From: a virus | Length of the DNA: 64,000 bases | Direction: 5' to 3' (one strand) | Virus record (IMG/VR): IMGVR_UViG_3300032288_004964 | Span: 186,001-250,000 of that record | Shown: positions 35,899 through 45,926 of the stretch, in pieces | Layout: every line of letters starts with the position of its first letter | Numbering within the stretch: the stretch's first letter is position 1 | Notes under the pieces: model-generated | Seen by the model: only the letters and a program-made list of their open reading frames with translations | The model's database searches: none | What the model was told of the DNA's origin: nothing | Made by a program: the position numbers and the translations under genes

Positions 35899-35924
35899 AA
35901 AACCCCTGATATAATCAGGGGTTT
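35899..35924 (-). terminator. Terminator of the S1-domain gene
   Basis: An 11-bp stem (AAACCCCTGAT / ATCAGGGGTTT) with a 3-nt loop and a T run on the minus strand, downstream of the gene ending at 35981. Confidence 0.82.
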
Positions 35925-35980
35925 AGTGTTTTAGAATGTCCCACGGGTGAGTGAGTGATACTAGTTACTTAGCGAATGAA

Positions 35981-37054
35981 TTACCCTAAAGTTAAAAATA
36001 TCTTTCTATTCATTCTATCAACTGATAGAACTTTCACTTTCAACTGTTGACCAGATGTGAATCTTTTACCCAGTTTCTCCATTTCTGAAGTGTGAATAAG
36101 ACCAACAGTCTCGCTGTCTAAGTTGATAAGTGTACCAAATTGTTTGGTGTCTCTAACAACACCATCTAATACTTGGCCGTTCTTAATATTATCCCAAAGA
36201 GTTTCTCTTAAGATCTGAGTAAGAATAATCTTATCCTTAATCACTTCTTTAATATAAAACTGGATTTCAAATCCTGGTTTAATAGAAGTTAATTTCTCTT
36301 GCCACTCTGGGTCAACATTTGCTTTGTGGATCATTCCAGTCAAACACTCATTGAATTCAACGAATACTCCAAAAGGAGTTGTTCCTGTAACATGTCCATT
36401 GTAAACTTCACCACTTTGAAGTTCTTTGATTGCTGAAGGAATTAGTCCTTGTAGGTATCTGCGTCTACTTACAATATAGGTTCCTTCGTCACCTGAATAA
36501 GATTCAATCATAACCTCAAGTGTTTTACCAACAATAGAAGTTGGGTCATGAAGTTTATTGATACCAGCTAATGTGTTTGGCATAAATGCCGGTAGTGTTA
36601 CACCACCGTGTGATAACTCGATATCATAACCAGCTGGGTTAAGTGATTTGATATAAGCTGTCACTGATTGACCTTCTTCCAAAGTCATAAGATTGTGGTG
36701 AGCTCTTGATTCATAGATAGCAGCGATGCTACCTGTGATATAATAATTATCTTGGTCAATATCAAGAATTAGAACATCAATCATGTCACCAACATTAGAA
36801 TTCTTCAGATATTTAGACTCAGACAATCTGTCTTCAATTCTAATATCATCTTTGTATCCTAATACACTGAACAAGTGTTGGTCTGCTAATTTTCCGCGGT
36901 ATTTAGCAGAAACAACTCCTCCTTTTTCAGGAGATTTTGCTTCGTAAGCATCATAGAGCTTACTCATTTCAATAAATTTTGAAGTGTTTTTTGAACTTTC
37001 TTCTTCAAATAAGAAAGCTAATTCGGGATTACCCATTGTTTTTTCCATATACAT
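35981..37054 (-). CDS. S1-domain RNA-binding protein (ribosomal protein S1-like)
   Basis: A 357-residue protein. Four OB-fold S1-type repeats cover most of it: about 70-115, 120-195, 205-275 ('GEVYNGHVTGTTPFGVFVEF...TGMIHKANV') and 285-357 ('GQVLDGVVRDTKQFGTLINLDSETVGLIHTSEM'). Cellular bS1 has six repeats (about 550-600 residues), so this is a shortened S1-like protein. S1 brings mRNA to the ribosome, and the phage version may favour phage messages or, if it binds the 30S, compete with host S1. Its codon use looks less AT-biased than that of neighbours (several GC-richer stretches), possibly reflecting high expression. It has its own terminator at 35899. Confidence 0.85.
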   Translation of the reverse strand: MYMEKTMGNPELAFLFEEESSKNTSKFIEMSKLYDAYEAKSPEKGGVVSAKYRGKLADQHLFSVLGYKDDIRIEDRLSESKYLKNSNVGDMIDVLILDIDQDNYYITGSIAAIYESRAHHNLMTLEEGQSVTAYIKSLNPAGYDIELSHGGVTLPAFMPNTLAGINKLHDPTSIVGKTLEVMIESYSGDEGTYIVSRRRYLQGLIPSAIKELQSGEVYNGHVTGTTPFGVFVEFNECLTGMIHKANVDPEWQEKLTSIKPGFEIQFYIKEVIKDKIILTQILRETLWDNIKNGQVLDGVVRDTKQFGTLINLDSETVGLIHTSEMEKLGKRFTSGQQLKVKVLSVDRMNRKIFLTLG

Positions 37055-37109
37055 AATTTTTAAAGTTACTTGGTTTGTAGTTGAAAATAATTCAGAAGTT
37101 TTAATTTAA

Positions 37110-37517
37110 TTAAAAATTATTTAATCTTTTTATTCCATTTTTCATCATATAATCTCTTACTCTAGCTGCCTCTTCAAACTTCTCTCCTTTAATAAGATTA
37201 TCTAATTTTTGATTAATGTCTTTAGTTAGTTCTTCTAAACTCTTTTCTTTTGATATTTGACTTATATCATCTAAAAATGAATCATAAAAATCATTCATTT
37301 GTGTTATATTGACAAAATATACTGGAATATTTACTGATTTATCAGAATCATCTGATATTTTTTTAAGTTTATCGCTATTTGTTAGCTTATTAATAAAATC
37401 ACTATTAAGTGCTGAATTTTCTATTAAATATTTAGCTAGATGATAAGGTCTATTCTTAAACATCTTTAGTAAGACAACTAAACTTTTATTTAATTCCTCA
37501 TTTTTATCCATAAACAT
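37110..37517 (-). CDS. UVR-motif protein
   Basis: A 135-residue protein with a helical N-terminal part. Residues about 105-130 match the UVR motif (L-x-x-L-I-x-x-E-x-F-E-E-A-A-R-V-R-D). The motif mediates UvrB-UvrC and similar contacts. No nuclease domain is present. An alternative ATG is at 37511. It is the last gene of the minus-strand operon that begins at 45583, 23 nt behind the small structural gene. Confidence 0.65.
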   Translation of the reverse strand: MFMDKNEELNKSLVVLLKMFKNRPYHLAKYLIENSALNSDFINKLTNSDKLKKISDDSDKSVNIPVYFVNITQMNDFYDSFLDDISQISKEKSLEELTKDINQKLDNLIKGEKFEEAARVRDYMMKNGIKRLNNF

Positions 37518-37540
37518 TTTATGGATTTTAATTAATAAGT

Positions 37541-38230
37541 TTAAATTTTTTCAAAGAAAAGATTAAAGTAGTAATTAAAACTATACTTGGAACTTGGTTG
37601 CTCCTGACTAAATGTTACTTTAACAGAAGAATAATCATATGCTGTCTCAGTTTGTATCTTTTTTAAAGCCGTACCCGTTTTTAAAATATCAACATTCCAA
37701 GAATTACTGTATTTTAATACATTTTGATCTCTTAAATCAATATACTTTATATACAACTCTAATTTAGAATATTTATATCTATTTAAAACATTTTTTGATA
37801 TGTAATCTTTCATTGCAAAATTAACATCATTATAAATAGTCATTCCGTTTCTAACACCTTCAAATGTTCTATTCTCCTTTAACTTAGCAAAAAGATAATT
37901 AGTAAGAATTTCATTTAGATTTATATCTAAAATCCATTTTGTATTATTATTCTTATCAAATTCAGTTTGAGCTTCATCTATTTTTATAGTATGATTAGCT
38001 AACTTATCATTACTTGAATTATAAATATAAGGTGTTAGAGTATTCTCTGTAGTTAAATCTATTTGTTCATTATTTAAATTTTGATAATAAATTAAATTAC
38101 CACTATCTATAGAAATAGAATCTTCTATTTCAAGCATTTTAGACCCAAAGAAAGAACTTTCTTCTTTCATATTGTATGTTCCATAAACCGGATTATATTT
38201 AAATTCAGGTGATATATAATGTCTTCTCAT
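37541..38230 (-). CDS. Putative virion structural protein
   Basis: A 229-residue protein; the start at 38230 (MRRHYISPEFKYN) follows the stop of the large upstream gene by 13 nt. It is rich in Tyr, Asn and Lys, with 'YGTYNMKEESSFFGSKMLEI' near the start and a beta-rich C-terminus. There is no enzyme motif. Its place behind two giant structural genes suggests a baseplate or tail component. Confidence 0.62.
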   Translation of the reverse strand: MRRHYISPEFKYNPVYGTYNMKEESSFFGSKMLEIEDSISIDSGNLIYYQNLNNEQIDLTTENTLTPYIYNSSNDKLANHTIKIDEAQTEFDKNNNTKWILDINLNEILTNYLFAKLKENRTFEGVRNGMTIYNDVNFAMKDYISKNVLNRYKYSKLELYIKYIDLRDQNVLKYSNSWNVDILKTGTALKKIQTETAYDYSSVKVTFSQEQPSSKYSFNYYFNLFFEKI

Positions 38231-38243
38231 ATCTATTTTTATT

Positions 38244-41200
38244 TTATGATGGTAGTGGCCCTGGCGGAGGTGGAGTTGGTGGTGCTGTTGTAGTTGTAGT
38301 TGTATCAATTGATAATGTCAACTCACTTAACTCATTCATTATATTATTTGATATAAAGCTCATATTAATTGATTCTACAATATCTTCAGTTGCTCTACTA
38401 TTGGTATTTACATTTTCTAAACACTCATAGTGGTAATTAAAATCCCATGTTGATTTGAAAATAAAGAAATCTACTGTTGTATATCCAAATTCATCTAACA
38501 TTGGATATATTGATCTAAAATCATTTCTATCTTTAAGTTTTAAAATAGATTTCTTTCTATTTACTTTAGAGATTATTCTTTGTTTAACTCTACCAAAATT
38601 AGTTAATTCGGTATCAAATTTATAATTACCATATAAAGATGAAGTTATACCAGGTCTTTTGAATAAGTCTATTTCATAGAAAATAGGCATGTAATATCCA
38701 CTATGTCTATAAATGTTATTATAAACTATATTCTTAATTCCATGAGTACTTCTAGAAACCACTCTCATTGGTGGATTAGAAGCATCTGTTGCAGCCGTTG
38801 GATTTGTATTAAATTCACCCATTTTGCTTATTTTATAAGCCGGAATTAAACTATTATAGTAGTTTAACTTGCTGATATTATCTAAAATACCGCCAACTAG
38901 TGCTCTATTAGGTTTCATTAAATTTATAGGAGATAATTCCTCTTTATAGTTTAATGAGTCCACTCTTATATTTAACTCATCCGGATATTCACACTTTATC
39001 AGGTGTGTAAGTCCAGTCAAATTCTTATAGTTATAAGTTTTTGATGTACCGTCTTCACTTATAACTATATAGTTTAAATAATCAGTAAATCCATATTTAT
39101 TACTCAAGTCATTTATACAACTCATAACATTAGCAGCAGTTAATTTTACATTAACTGGACTATCTAATCCTACTGAATAAGTCATTCCAAGTTGATACAT
39201 ATTAAATCCATATAAATGGTCTCTATCTACATTTGAAATGTTTTTAATAGTGTTATCATCTATTGAAATATTTACTAATATATTTTTCCATTTTTTATTT
39301 ATATAGATGTTTATACCATTCTGTAATGTAGCATTAGATGTATTACTTTGTATAATATAGTATTTATCATTTAAATATATAACAGCATTATTTGAAGTGT
39401 TGTAAACAACATCAGTATCTGGTATTATAGAAGATACTCTACTCCAATGTTCTTTATTTGTAGGTGCTTTTGTATCAGTGCTTCCTGTAAAGTTAGAATT
39501 TATACACTTATAAACGACATCGTAATAAACAACAATATTATTTACAGAATATGTTTTATTAACATCATACAATTCAATTAATTCCCATTTACAATTATAG
39601 CTCGCATTGGATACTGTCCAATATTGGTTGACTCCTTTTTTTGTAACTTGACCTGATGATGGTCTATTAGTATTACTAGATGTTGATGATGCCCAAAAAA
39701 TTCCTTTATATAAAACAACATCACCAAGAGCGTATGTTGAATATGGATTCCATAGAGAATGTGTTGATCCTGGACTAACATATTTATAATATTCACCACT
39801 ATTATAAATAACATCATTTATTGAATAACTTCCACCTAATTCATAGTTAGGATTCCAAAGTAATGATCCGGTAACTCCTGGATGATTGTATGTTGACCAA
39901 CCAGAATATAACCAAGGACAAAATTGATTACCTAATATAGTGGTAATTGGACCAGATTGCGTTGATACTTGAAATAACATGTCATCAAAAACAACTATAG
40001 ATCCTGGGTAATATATTTCTTTATTATTCCACTCATCAACAATATACCAACTCATATCATTATCAACATTATCCGATAATAATATAGAAAATTTATAATC
40101 AGAAAATGTATTAGAAGTCTTTAAACTAATATCAGTAAGATTACCATTCTCATATTTAATATTTTCAACATCATACATTAAGAATTTAATATTTCTAAAT
40201 AAGGTAATATTTGGAGTATCTTTATCTCCTAAATTAAATTCAGAATACTTTTTAGTGTTTTTAACTATATTTCCATTATTAAAATATGTCTTCTTTCCAA
40301 AGAAATAAGAAAAATAATCAAAACTATAAGTTGCTGATGATGTACCAATAGAATATGTTCCAGTATTTAAATACTTATCTAATTCAAATCTAAAATTTGT
40401 ATTTAGATATCCATTTGTATGATCCTCAACATGTAAAGTGTGATGTATATAAGAGGAAGTAGATGAGTTAACAGTATAGAAATAATCTAAATTTCTTTCA
40501 ATCCTTGATGGAATTGGTAAAAATAAATTAGCACTTCTGTTAAAGTCTTCAAATAAATCCGAGTTATTTAAAAGGTATGGTTGATCATTTGCTGAAAGTG
40601 ATCCTTCGAATCCCCATCTAGAATAAACCGCATTTTTTCTCCATATTTCTGTTAAATCATTATTAACAATTCTAAATGTTTCAAGACCTGATGTATATTC
40701 AGATGCTGATGGTATATTAATAACATCTCCATTGTAAACATAGTCATCATAATCATTAGGAAATGACTTACTTCTTAAGTCAGGAAAATACATTTTAGTC
40801 TCATCAGTATCTGTAAGTGAGGTTGATTTTTCATATTCATATTTAGAATACTCAGTGTCTATTATTGCGGTATCAAAATCTTTAATGTCTAAAAAGTTAA
40901 GTCTGTATATTTTAAAGTTTTTAGGTACATTATTAAAATCAACGGTTAAGTCAACCTTTTTTGTATATGATGTATCTGACTGATTTATATAATATTTATA
41001 ACTATCTATTGTGAATTCAAAAGCATAATCAGTGTTAACTTTTAATTTACCACCATCATTAATAATATTGTGCATTTTACTATCAATCTCAATTAACCAA
41101 ACATCGACATCATCAAATCCATCAATAGTAAATGATGAATAATCTGAATATTTAATTATATGATTTGTACTATCAAATAAACAAATATTCTTGTTAATGT

Positions 41201-42386
41201 AAGATTCTTTACCATAAAGGCTAATATTACTTACAATTTTATAAGTATATAACTCAGGTTGAGTAAATTGTTCAACAGTTACTGGATTTTTAGTATTACT
41301 AGTAAATTTTTTAACAGTTGGTACTTTTGTTTTAGTAAGGGGTTGTTTTACTTTATACTGCTCTACTTTATAGAAATTACCTAAATATTCAACATAATAA
41401 TATCTATCACCAAATGTGTCTTCACTTTTTTTATCATTAAATGGATAGTTTCCAGTAGATAATGATTTAATATTATTATTTGAATCAATATAAATATCAG
41501 ATTTTAATTGAATAGGTATATAAGGAGATATTGAAGTAACCAATTCTATATCTTTTAAATAAAATCCAAAATATCTATTTAAACTCCATTTTCTTAGTGA
41601 TGTTGGAGTTGCGGGTGTATCATCAAATAAAAATGAAAAATTAATAATATTAGGAAATACTACTTTATTTCTTTGATATCCATCAAATACAAACTTTTCT
41701 AAATCAAAAATAGGATTTTCATATTCTAAAGTTTCATTTAAAAAAGCTGATTTGTAAGAATAACCACCTGTTGTAAAATCTATACCATACCATCTAGTAA
41801 ATTCATCTCTTCTGAAATCAACTTCTAATGGAGTGTCTGGGAATAAGGTATTTTTTGTAAAGTTTTTTTCAACCCATTGACCAAGTAATGTATTTCTTGT
41901 TAGGTCAAATATTTTAATACATTTTAATTTATTAATTATTTCAGATTTAAAATTATCTTTATTTAGATTAATTAATCCCGGTCCATCAGCTCTGAATATT
42001 ATAAAATATTTAGGGAATTTACTTTTAGTGAAATAAATTGGTGCAAAAAATTCAAATTCTTCTGTATAACTTTTATTATTATCAATGTTTCTAGCACCCA
42101 TTTGATATAAATCATCATATTGATTCTCAAAAGTAGTGAATTGATTATCATTATCATCTTCATATTTAATATGAAATGCTATTTCAGCAGGTAGATTCTT
42201 ATAAAAGAAAGAAAAAAACTCATCAAAATAATTATCTTTATTGAATCTAACTCTTTTAAATTTAGATGCAGACAATTCAGTAGCAGAGTCAATACTCTCC
42301 ATGAATAATCCATAGTTTGAGTCAACAACTATTTTTAGATTGGTTGTTAGACCTACATTTGTTTTAAGTATAGAAAAACTATCCAT
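38244..42386 (-). CDS. Giant baseplate/tail protein with CBM5/12-like modules
   Basis: A 1380-residue protein. Residues about 830-1000 contain four short modules of the chitin-binding CBM5/12 type ('W-x-x-x-x-x-Y-x-x-G-D-x-V-x-Y-x-G-x-x-(Y/W)'), e.g. 'STYALGDVVLYKGIFW' and 'KTYSVNNIVVYYDVVYKC'. These usually bind polysaccharides. The rest is beta-rich structural sequence. It ends with a Thr run and Pro-rich tail (TTTTTTAPPTPPPPGPLPS). The start overlaps the previous stop (TAATG-type), so it is coupled to 42386-45583. Attachment to cell-surface glycans is a reasonable inference. Confidence 0.72.
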   Translation of the reverse strand: MDSFSILKTNVGLTTNLKIVVDSNYGLFMESIDSATELSASKFKRVRFNKDNYFDEFFSFFYKNLPAEIAFHIKYEDDNDNQFTTFENQYDDLYQMGARNIDNNKSYTEEFEFFAPIYFTKSKFPKYFIIFRADGPGLINLNKDNFKSEIINKLKCIKIFDLTRNTLLGQWVEKNFTKNTLFPDTPLEVDFRRDEFTRWYGIDFTTGGYSYKSAFLNETLEYENPIFDLEKFVFDGYQRNKVVFPNIINFSFLFDDTPATPTSLRKWSLNRYFGFYLKDIELVTSISPYIPIQLKSDIYIDSNNNIKSLSTGNYPFNDKKSEDTFGDRYYYVEYLGNFYKVEQYKVKQPLTKTKVPTVKKFTSNTKNPVTVEQFTQPELYTYKIVSNISLYGKESYINKNICLFDSTNHIIKYSDYSSFTIDGFDDVDVWLIEIDSKMHNIINDGGKLKVNTDYAFEFTIDSYKYYINQSDTSYTKKVDLTVDFNNVPKNFKIYRLNFLDIKDFDTAIIDTEYSKYEYEKSTSLTDTDETKMYFPDLRSKSFPNDYDDYVYNGDVINIPSASEYTSGLETFRIVNNDLTEIWRKNAVYSRWGFEGSLSANDQPYLLNNSDLFEDFNRSANLFLPIPSRIERNLDYFYTVNSSTSSYIHHTLHVEDHTNGYLNTNFRFELDKYLNTGTYSIGTSSATYSFDYFSYFFGKKTYFNNGNIVKNTKKYSEFNLGDKDTPNITLFRNIKFLMYDVENIKYENGNLTDISLKTSNTFSDYKFSILLSDNVDNDMSWYIVDEWNNKEIYYPGSIVVFDDMLFQVSTQSGPITTILGNQFCPWLYSGWSTYNHPGVTGSLLWNPNYELGGSYSINDVIYNSGEYYKYVSPGSTHSLWNPYSTYALGDVVLYKGIFWASSTSSNTNRPSSGQVTKKGVNQYWTVSNASYNCKWELIELYDVNKTYSVNNIVVYYDVVYKCINSNFTGSTDTKAPTNKEHWSRVSSIIPDTDVVYNTSNNAVIYLNDKYYIIQSNTSNATLQNGINIYINKKWKNILVNISIDDNTIKNISNVDRDHLYGFNMYQLGMTYSVGLDSPVNVKLTAANVMSCINDLSNKYGFTDYLNYIVISEDGTSKTYNYKNLTGLTHLIKCEYPDELNIRVDSLNYKEELSPINLMKPNRALVGGILDNISKLNYYNSLIPAYKISKMGEFNTNPTAATDASNPPMRVVSRSTHGIKNIVYNNIYRHSGYYMPIFYEIDLFKRPGITSSLYGNYKFDTELTNFGRVKQRIISKVNRKKSILKLKDRNDFRSIYPMLDEFGYTTVDFFIFKSTWDFNYHYECLENVNTNSRATEDIVESINMSFISNNIMNELSELTLSIDTTTTTTAPPTPPPPGPLPS

Positions 42387-45300
42387 TATCTAGTTTCTTG
42401 ATTTGCTGGGCTAGCTGTCTTTCTAACAACTACCTGACTTCTGTTAATGATAAATTTAATGGAAAATTGGAATGCTTTATTATCAGCTTCATTTTCTAAG
42501 AAAAATTTCACTTTTTTAATATGTTTAATTGTGCTTCTAGTTGAATTTAAATCAATGAATTCATAATTCAATCCAGAATTAGTAGGATCAAGAGAATTCA
42601 TTTTAAAGTATATGTTTATTGGAACTAAAATAGCTTTATTATCACCACCATTTACTGTTTTTACTTTTTCTGTATTTGTTTCAGTTAAATCCTCTAAAGT
42701 TGGAGTAACTGGATGAATAGTAGTTAATAGCTTACTTTGAGAAGTAGCAGTAGGAACAGTATCTATCCACTTTTTAGTATCTAATAATGATTTATTATTA
42801 CCAACAAATGATAATAAAGTTGTTTCATTATACCCAACATTAAATTCACTTGATGCTAAAACCGAAGTAATAGAATTTGAATTATTAGTAACAAACGCAT
42901 TTCCTATATTTTCAGATAGCTTTGTAACTATTGTCTGTGAATCATTTACAGTTTCAAAGTTAACATTCCATAAGAATTGATTGTTTAACTGAGATCTTGT
43001 TTGACCAGTTGCTGCTGAAGCTAATAACTCATCTTTATCATTTACCCAGAACACTTGAGGTGCTCCGGTGTTATACATATCTGAGTTTTGAACATAACTT
43101 CTATTTGAAAGTAGACCTAATGGTGAATCAATAGAGTTATTTCTAACCTTAACAACAAAATCTTTAATAACATAAATATTATTAGCATAAATTCTTCCTG
43201 CTTGAACTTGCCTAGATAGAGCAGATCCAACAAATTTATCTAAATAGTCTTCACATTCTATATTGAATGTAACTTCAGCTCCATTATCAACAATAAATTC
43301 TTTATTGTTTCTAAGAATAACAACTTGAAGCTCACCTTTAACTCTTTTAATTTTATCTTCTAATGAAGAAATTCTATCCTGAAGAGACTTTAAATATGTT
43401 AATAGATCAAGTGATACACCATTAGCATCTTTGAATCCTGATAAAATAGCATCAGCCGTATGATTATATGTTTTATTACCAACAACTATTGTTCCGGATA
43501 AATGCTGATCTAATCCTTTAGCAGAAAGTTCAGCATTTAATCCAGTTTTTAATTCTTCTTTTGATGCTTCCTTTAGAATAAAGTCATTCTCATTTAAAAC
43601 ATTGTTTAAATCATCTGGAAACTGAACAGTTAATACATCAGACCAATCTGATTCAACTGCTGATTCAGGCCAACCAACTTCAGAGATAGATTTAATTCTA
43701 ATTTCAACCTTTTCATTTGACTGAATTGGAATATCTATCTGATTAATATTTGGAGTATCAGCATTTTCAATATCTTCTATTTGCCAAGTATAAGTTCCAT
43801 TAGTTGTATTATAAACTCTTTTTCTGGCATCTGTTTTAAATTCAGTCCAGTTAGAAAAAACTGCTGTTTGGTTTTTACCAGCTAAACTTTTTACTTTGAA
43901 AGTTTCAGTAGGAGTTTCTTTACCATCTTTAGAAATATATCTATATTGAACTCTAAACTGAACAATTTCTTGCGGAGCGGTTCCTTTAGTTATAATAGCC
44001 TCTGGTATGTTCCAAAAGCCTCTAACAGAGAATTTTGGTTGTATTTTAGTAAGAGAAGGTGATTTTGAAAGATCAATAATCTCTTGAGTAATAGTAGATA
44101 ATAATTTAGATTTACTTTCTCTTTGCTTTGTAAGTAAATCTTTTTCTAAATCTATTTGTTTTCTTTCAGAATCTGAGGTAAATCTTTGTACTTTAGATTT
44201 TTTATTCTTAGACTCAATTGATTCATTAATCTGAGTAACTTCAGACTTCAAAGACATCATTAAATTATGTTTTGTCTTTATTAAATTTGAATCAGGAGAA
44301 TCTGTTAAATGTTTATTAATCTGAACAACTTTAAAGTTTTCAGAGTTTAATGTTGGAGCAACTGGTGTACCAGCTAATTTATTAGGAGTTTTCTTTGCTA
44401 CCAAATCTTGTAGAACTTCACCATAATCATATACATAATCAATATAATATTGTTCCATAGTAAGACCATTACTATTATCAGTAGATGATAGTCTTAAATC
44501 ATTAGTCCAAAATGCAGTACCACCACTCCAATTCTTAGCCATTAAATTAGTTTCAGCATTCATTGGTTTTAAGAAAATAACATTTCTCTCATTATAACCA
44601 ACACTTACTTTAACAGTTTTTGTATAAACAACCGGTGAGTATATTTTCAAAGTACCTAATCCTACTGGAATTGGCTGATTTCCTTCTACTCTTTCAAATC
44701 TAACTCTGTAGTTGGATTCAACTTTAGAAAGTTCAATAATTTTATATCTTGTATTAGATTGTGCTGTATTTATAATTACTTCATCATTAAGAGATAATTG
44801 TCTTACTTCATTTGTATCAGTAACTAAATAGTCAAATGTATTTAAATAATACCAAAGTTTTCTATTTAATTTATCTTCTTCTGTACCTAATACACTAAAA
44901 ACACCATCATATAATAATTGATTAGGATCTAAATCAAAAACTTGCTCATCATAATTTGGATTTGTTGGATTTACTAACCCAGCGGTTGTGGAATACCAAT
45001 CAACAAAGTCATCAATATTAATATTAGATTTACCACTAAATTTTGTATTAAAACTATTAAGTGCTGACTGACCAAGTGGTGTTAGATTACCAGCTGCATC
45101 TACTGCAAAATCAACAATATATCTTCTAACTAAACATTTTCTAACATTATCTTCAACTTTACCAGAAAGATCTATCTCAACAGAGAGCATTGGGTTCATT
45201 AAACCATCAAATATCCAGTTTTTGCTTGATTTAAATGTAGTTAAAGTTTGAAGTTCAGCAATAGGAGAAGGTTCTTTATTAAGATCAATAGTAATAACCT

Positions 45301-45583
45301 TCTTAAATTTATTAGCAGAGGTTCCAGATACTAGAGCACCTGATGTATTTAAATTATAAAGTGAATTTATATTATTATTAAGCCTATCAATTTCACCTTT
45401 CAAATATGAAAAAGATGGTAATGAATATTGAGTAATAACACCACTTGCATCAACTATTTGAACATTAATTACAGGTTCTGTAGTTGTTGTAAGCGAATTT
45501 ATTTTTGAAAGAACTTCAGTTAAATTCTTATTATATGTTATTATTTGTTCTGCTACTGCTGGAAATGAACTTCTTGCTGACAT
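42386..45583 (-). CDS. Large virion structural protein (baseplate/tail)
   Basis: A 1065-residue protein and first gene of the operon. It has a helical N-terminus (MSARSSFPAVAEQIITYNKN...), a coiled-coil-like Lys/Glu region (about 435-495), a fibronectin-III-like section (about 510-665, 'VQFRVQYRYISKDGKETPTE...', 'VEIRIKSISEVGWPESAVESDWS') and another helical segment near 725-750. No enzyme signature. Size, composition and location support a baseplate or tail role. A minus-strand promoter-like element precedes it. Confidence 0.7.
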   Translation of the reverse strand: MSARSSFPAVAEQIITYNKNLTEVLSKINSLTTTTEPVINVQIVDASGVITQYSLPSFSYLKGEIDRLNNNINSLYNLNTSGALVSGTSANKFKKVITIDLNKEPSPIAELQTLTTFKSSKNWIFDGLMNPMLSVEIDLSGKVEDNVRKCLVRRYIVDFAVDAAGNLTPLGQSALNSFNTKFSGKSNINIDDFVDWYSTTAGLVNPTNPNYDEQVFDLDPNQLLYDGVFSVLGTEEDKLNRKLWYYLNTFDYLVTDTNEVRQLSLNDEVIINTAQSNTRYKIIELSKVESNYRVRFERVEGNQPIPVGLGTLKIYSPVVYTKTVKVSVGYNERNVIFLKPMNAETNLMAKNWSGGTAFWTNDLRLSSTDNSNGLTMEQYYIDYVYDYGEVLQDLVAKKTPNKLAGTPVAPTLNSENFKVVQINKHLTDSPDSNLIKTKHNLMMSLKSEVTQINESIESKNKKSKVQRFTSDSERKQIDLEKDLLTKQRESKSKLLSTITQEIIDLSKSPSLTKIQPKFSVRGFWNIPEAIITKGTAPQEIVQFRVQYRYISKDGKETPTETFKVKSLAGKNQTAVFSNWTEFKTDARKRVYNTTNGTYTWQIEDIENADTPNINQIDIPIQSNEKVEIRIKSISEVGWPESAVESDWSDVLTVQFPDDLNNVLNENDFILKEASKEELKTGLNAELSAKGLDQHLSGTIVVGNKTYNHTADAILSGFKDANGVSLDLLTYLKSLQDRISSLEDKIKRVKGELQVVILRNNKEFIVDNGAEVTFNIECEDYLDKFVGSALSRQVQAGRIYANNIYVIKDFVVKVRNNSIDSPLGLLSNRSYVQNSDMYNTGAPQVFWVNDKDELLASAATGQTRSQLNNQFLWNVNFETVNDSQTIVTKLSENIGNAFVTNNSNSITSVLASSEFNVGYNETTLLSFVGNNKSLLDTKKWIDTVPTATSQSKLLTTIHPVTPTLEDLTETNTEKVKTVNGGDNKAILVPINIYFKMNSLDPTNSGLNYEFIDLNSTRSTIKHIKKVKFFLENEADNKAFQFSIKFIINRSQVVVRKTASPANQETR

Positions 45584-45603
45584 TTTAATCTAATGATTTT
45601 TTA

Positions 45604-45615
45604 TTATATATTAAA
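45604..45615 (-). promoter_or_regulatory. Phage promoter-like element (TTTAATATATAA, minus strand)
   Basis: Exact copy of the recurrent 12-mer on the minus strand, 20 nt upstream of the ATG at 45583. It would drive the structural operon 45583-37110, consistent with late expression. Confidence 0.55.
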
Positions 45616-45651
45616 TTCTCTCTTTTTCTTTATTATTTGTTTATTTATTTT

Positions 45652-45659
45652 TATATTTG
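45652..45659 (+). promoter_or_regulatory. Bacteroidota-type -7 element TATATTTG
   Basis: TATATTTG ends 4 nt before the ATG at 45664. No good -33 TTG at the usual distance, so this promoter is weaker evidence. The layout implies a leaderless transcript. Confidence 0.45.
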
Positions 45660-45663
45660 TATT

Positions 45664-45903
45664 ATGTTAAAAATATGGACAGTTACATTTAATGATGGTG
45701 GTTGGCATAGTTCCAGACCCGAATATCAAGTAGTAGCCGAATCAAAAGAAGTGGCTATTGAAAAAGTTTTACAAGAAAATCCTCGATACAGAACAGGACA
45801 TGATAAATGGGCCTATGAGTTCAAAATTGAAGGATATGTAATTGAGGTTTATGATGAAAAAACATATAATCGTGATAAAAATTTAGAAAAGCTTGATATT
45901 TAA
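45664..45903 (+). CDS. Hypothetical small protein
   Basis: A 79-residue protein; the start at 45664 is chosen because the -7-type element TATATTTG lies 4 nt upstream. It has an alpha/beta pattern ('IWTVTFNDGGWHSSRPEYQVVAESKEVAIEKVL'). This resembles small phage proteins that convert a value along a strand-helix unit, but no family can be named. It carries the ligase promoter in its 3' end. Confidence 0.6.
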   Translation: MLKIWTVTFNDGGWHSSRPEYQVVAESKEVAIEKVLQENPRYRTGHDKWAYEFKIEGYVIEVYDEKTYNRDKNLEKLDI

Positions 45904-45922
45904 AAATAATTACTTATCTTTG
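45893..45922 (+). promoter_or_regulatory. Bacteroidota-type promoter (TTG-19-TATCTTTG), leaderless layout
   Basis: TTG 45893-45895 and TATCTTTG 45915-45922, spacer 19. It ends 4 nt (TAAT) before the ligase ATG at 45927. Confidence 0.65.
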
Positions 45923-45926
45923 TAAT

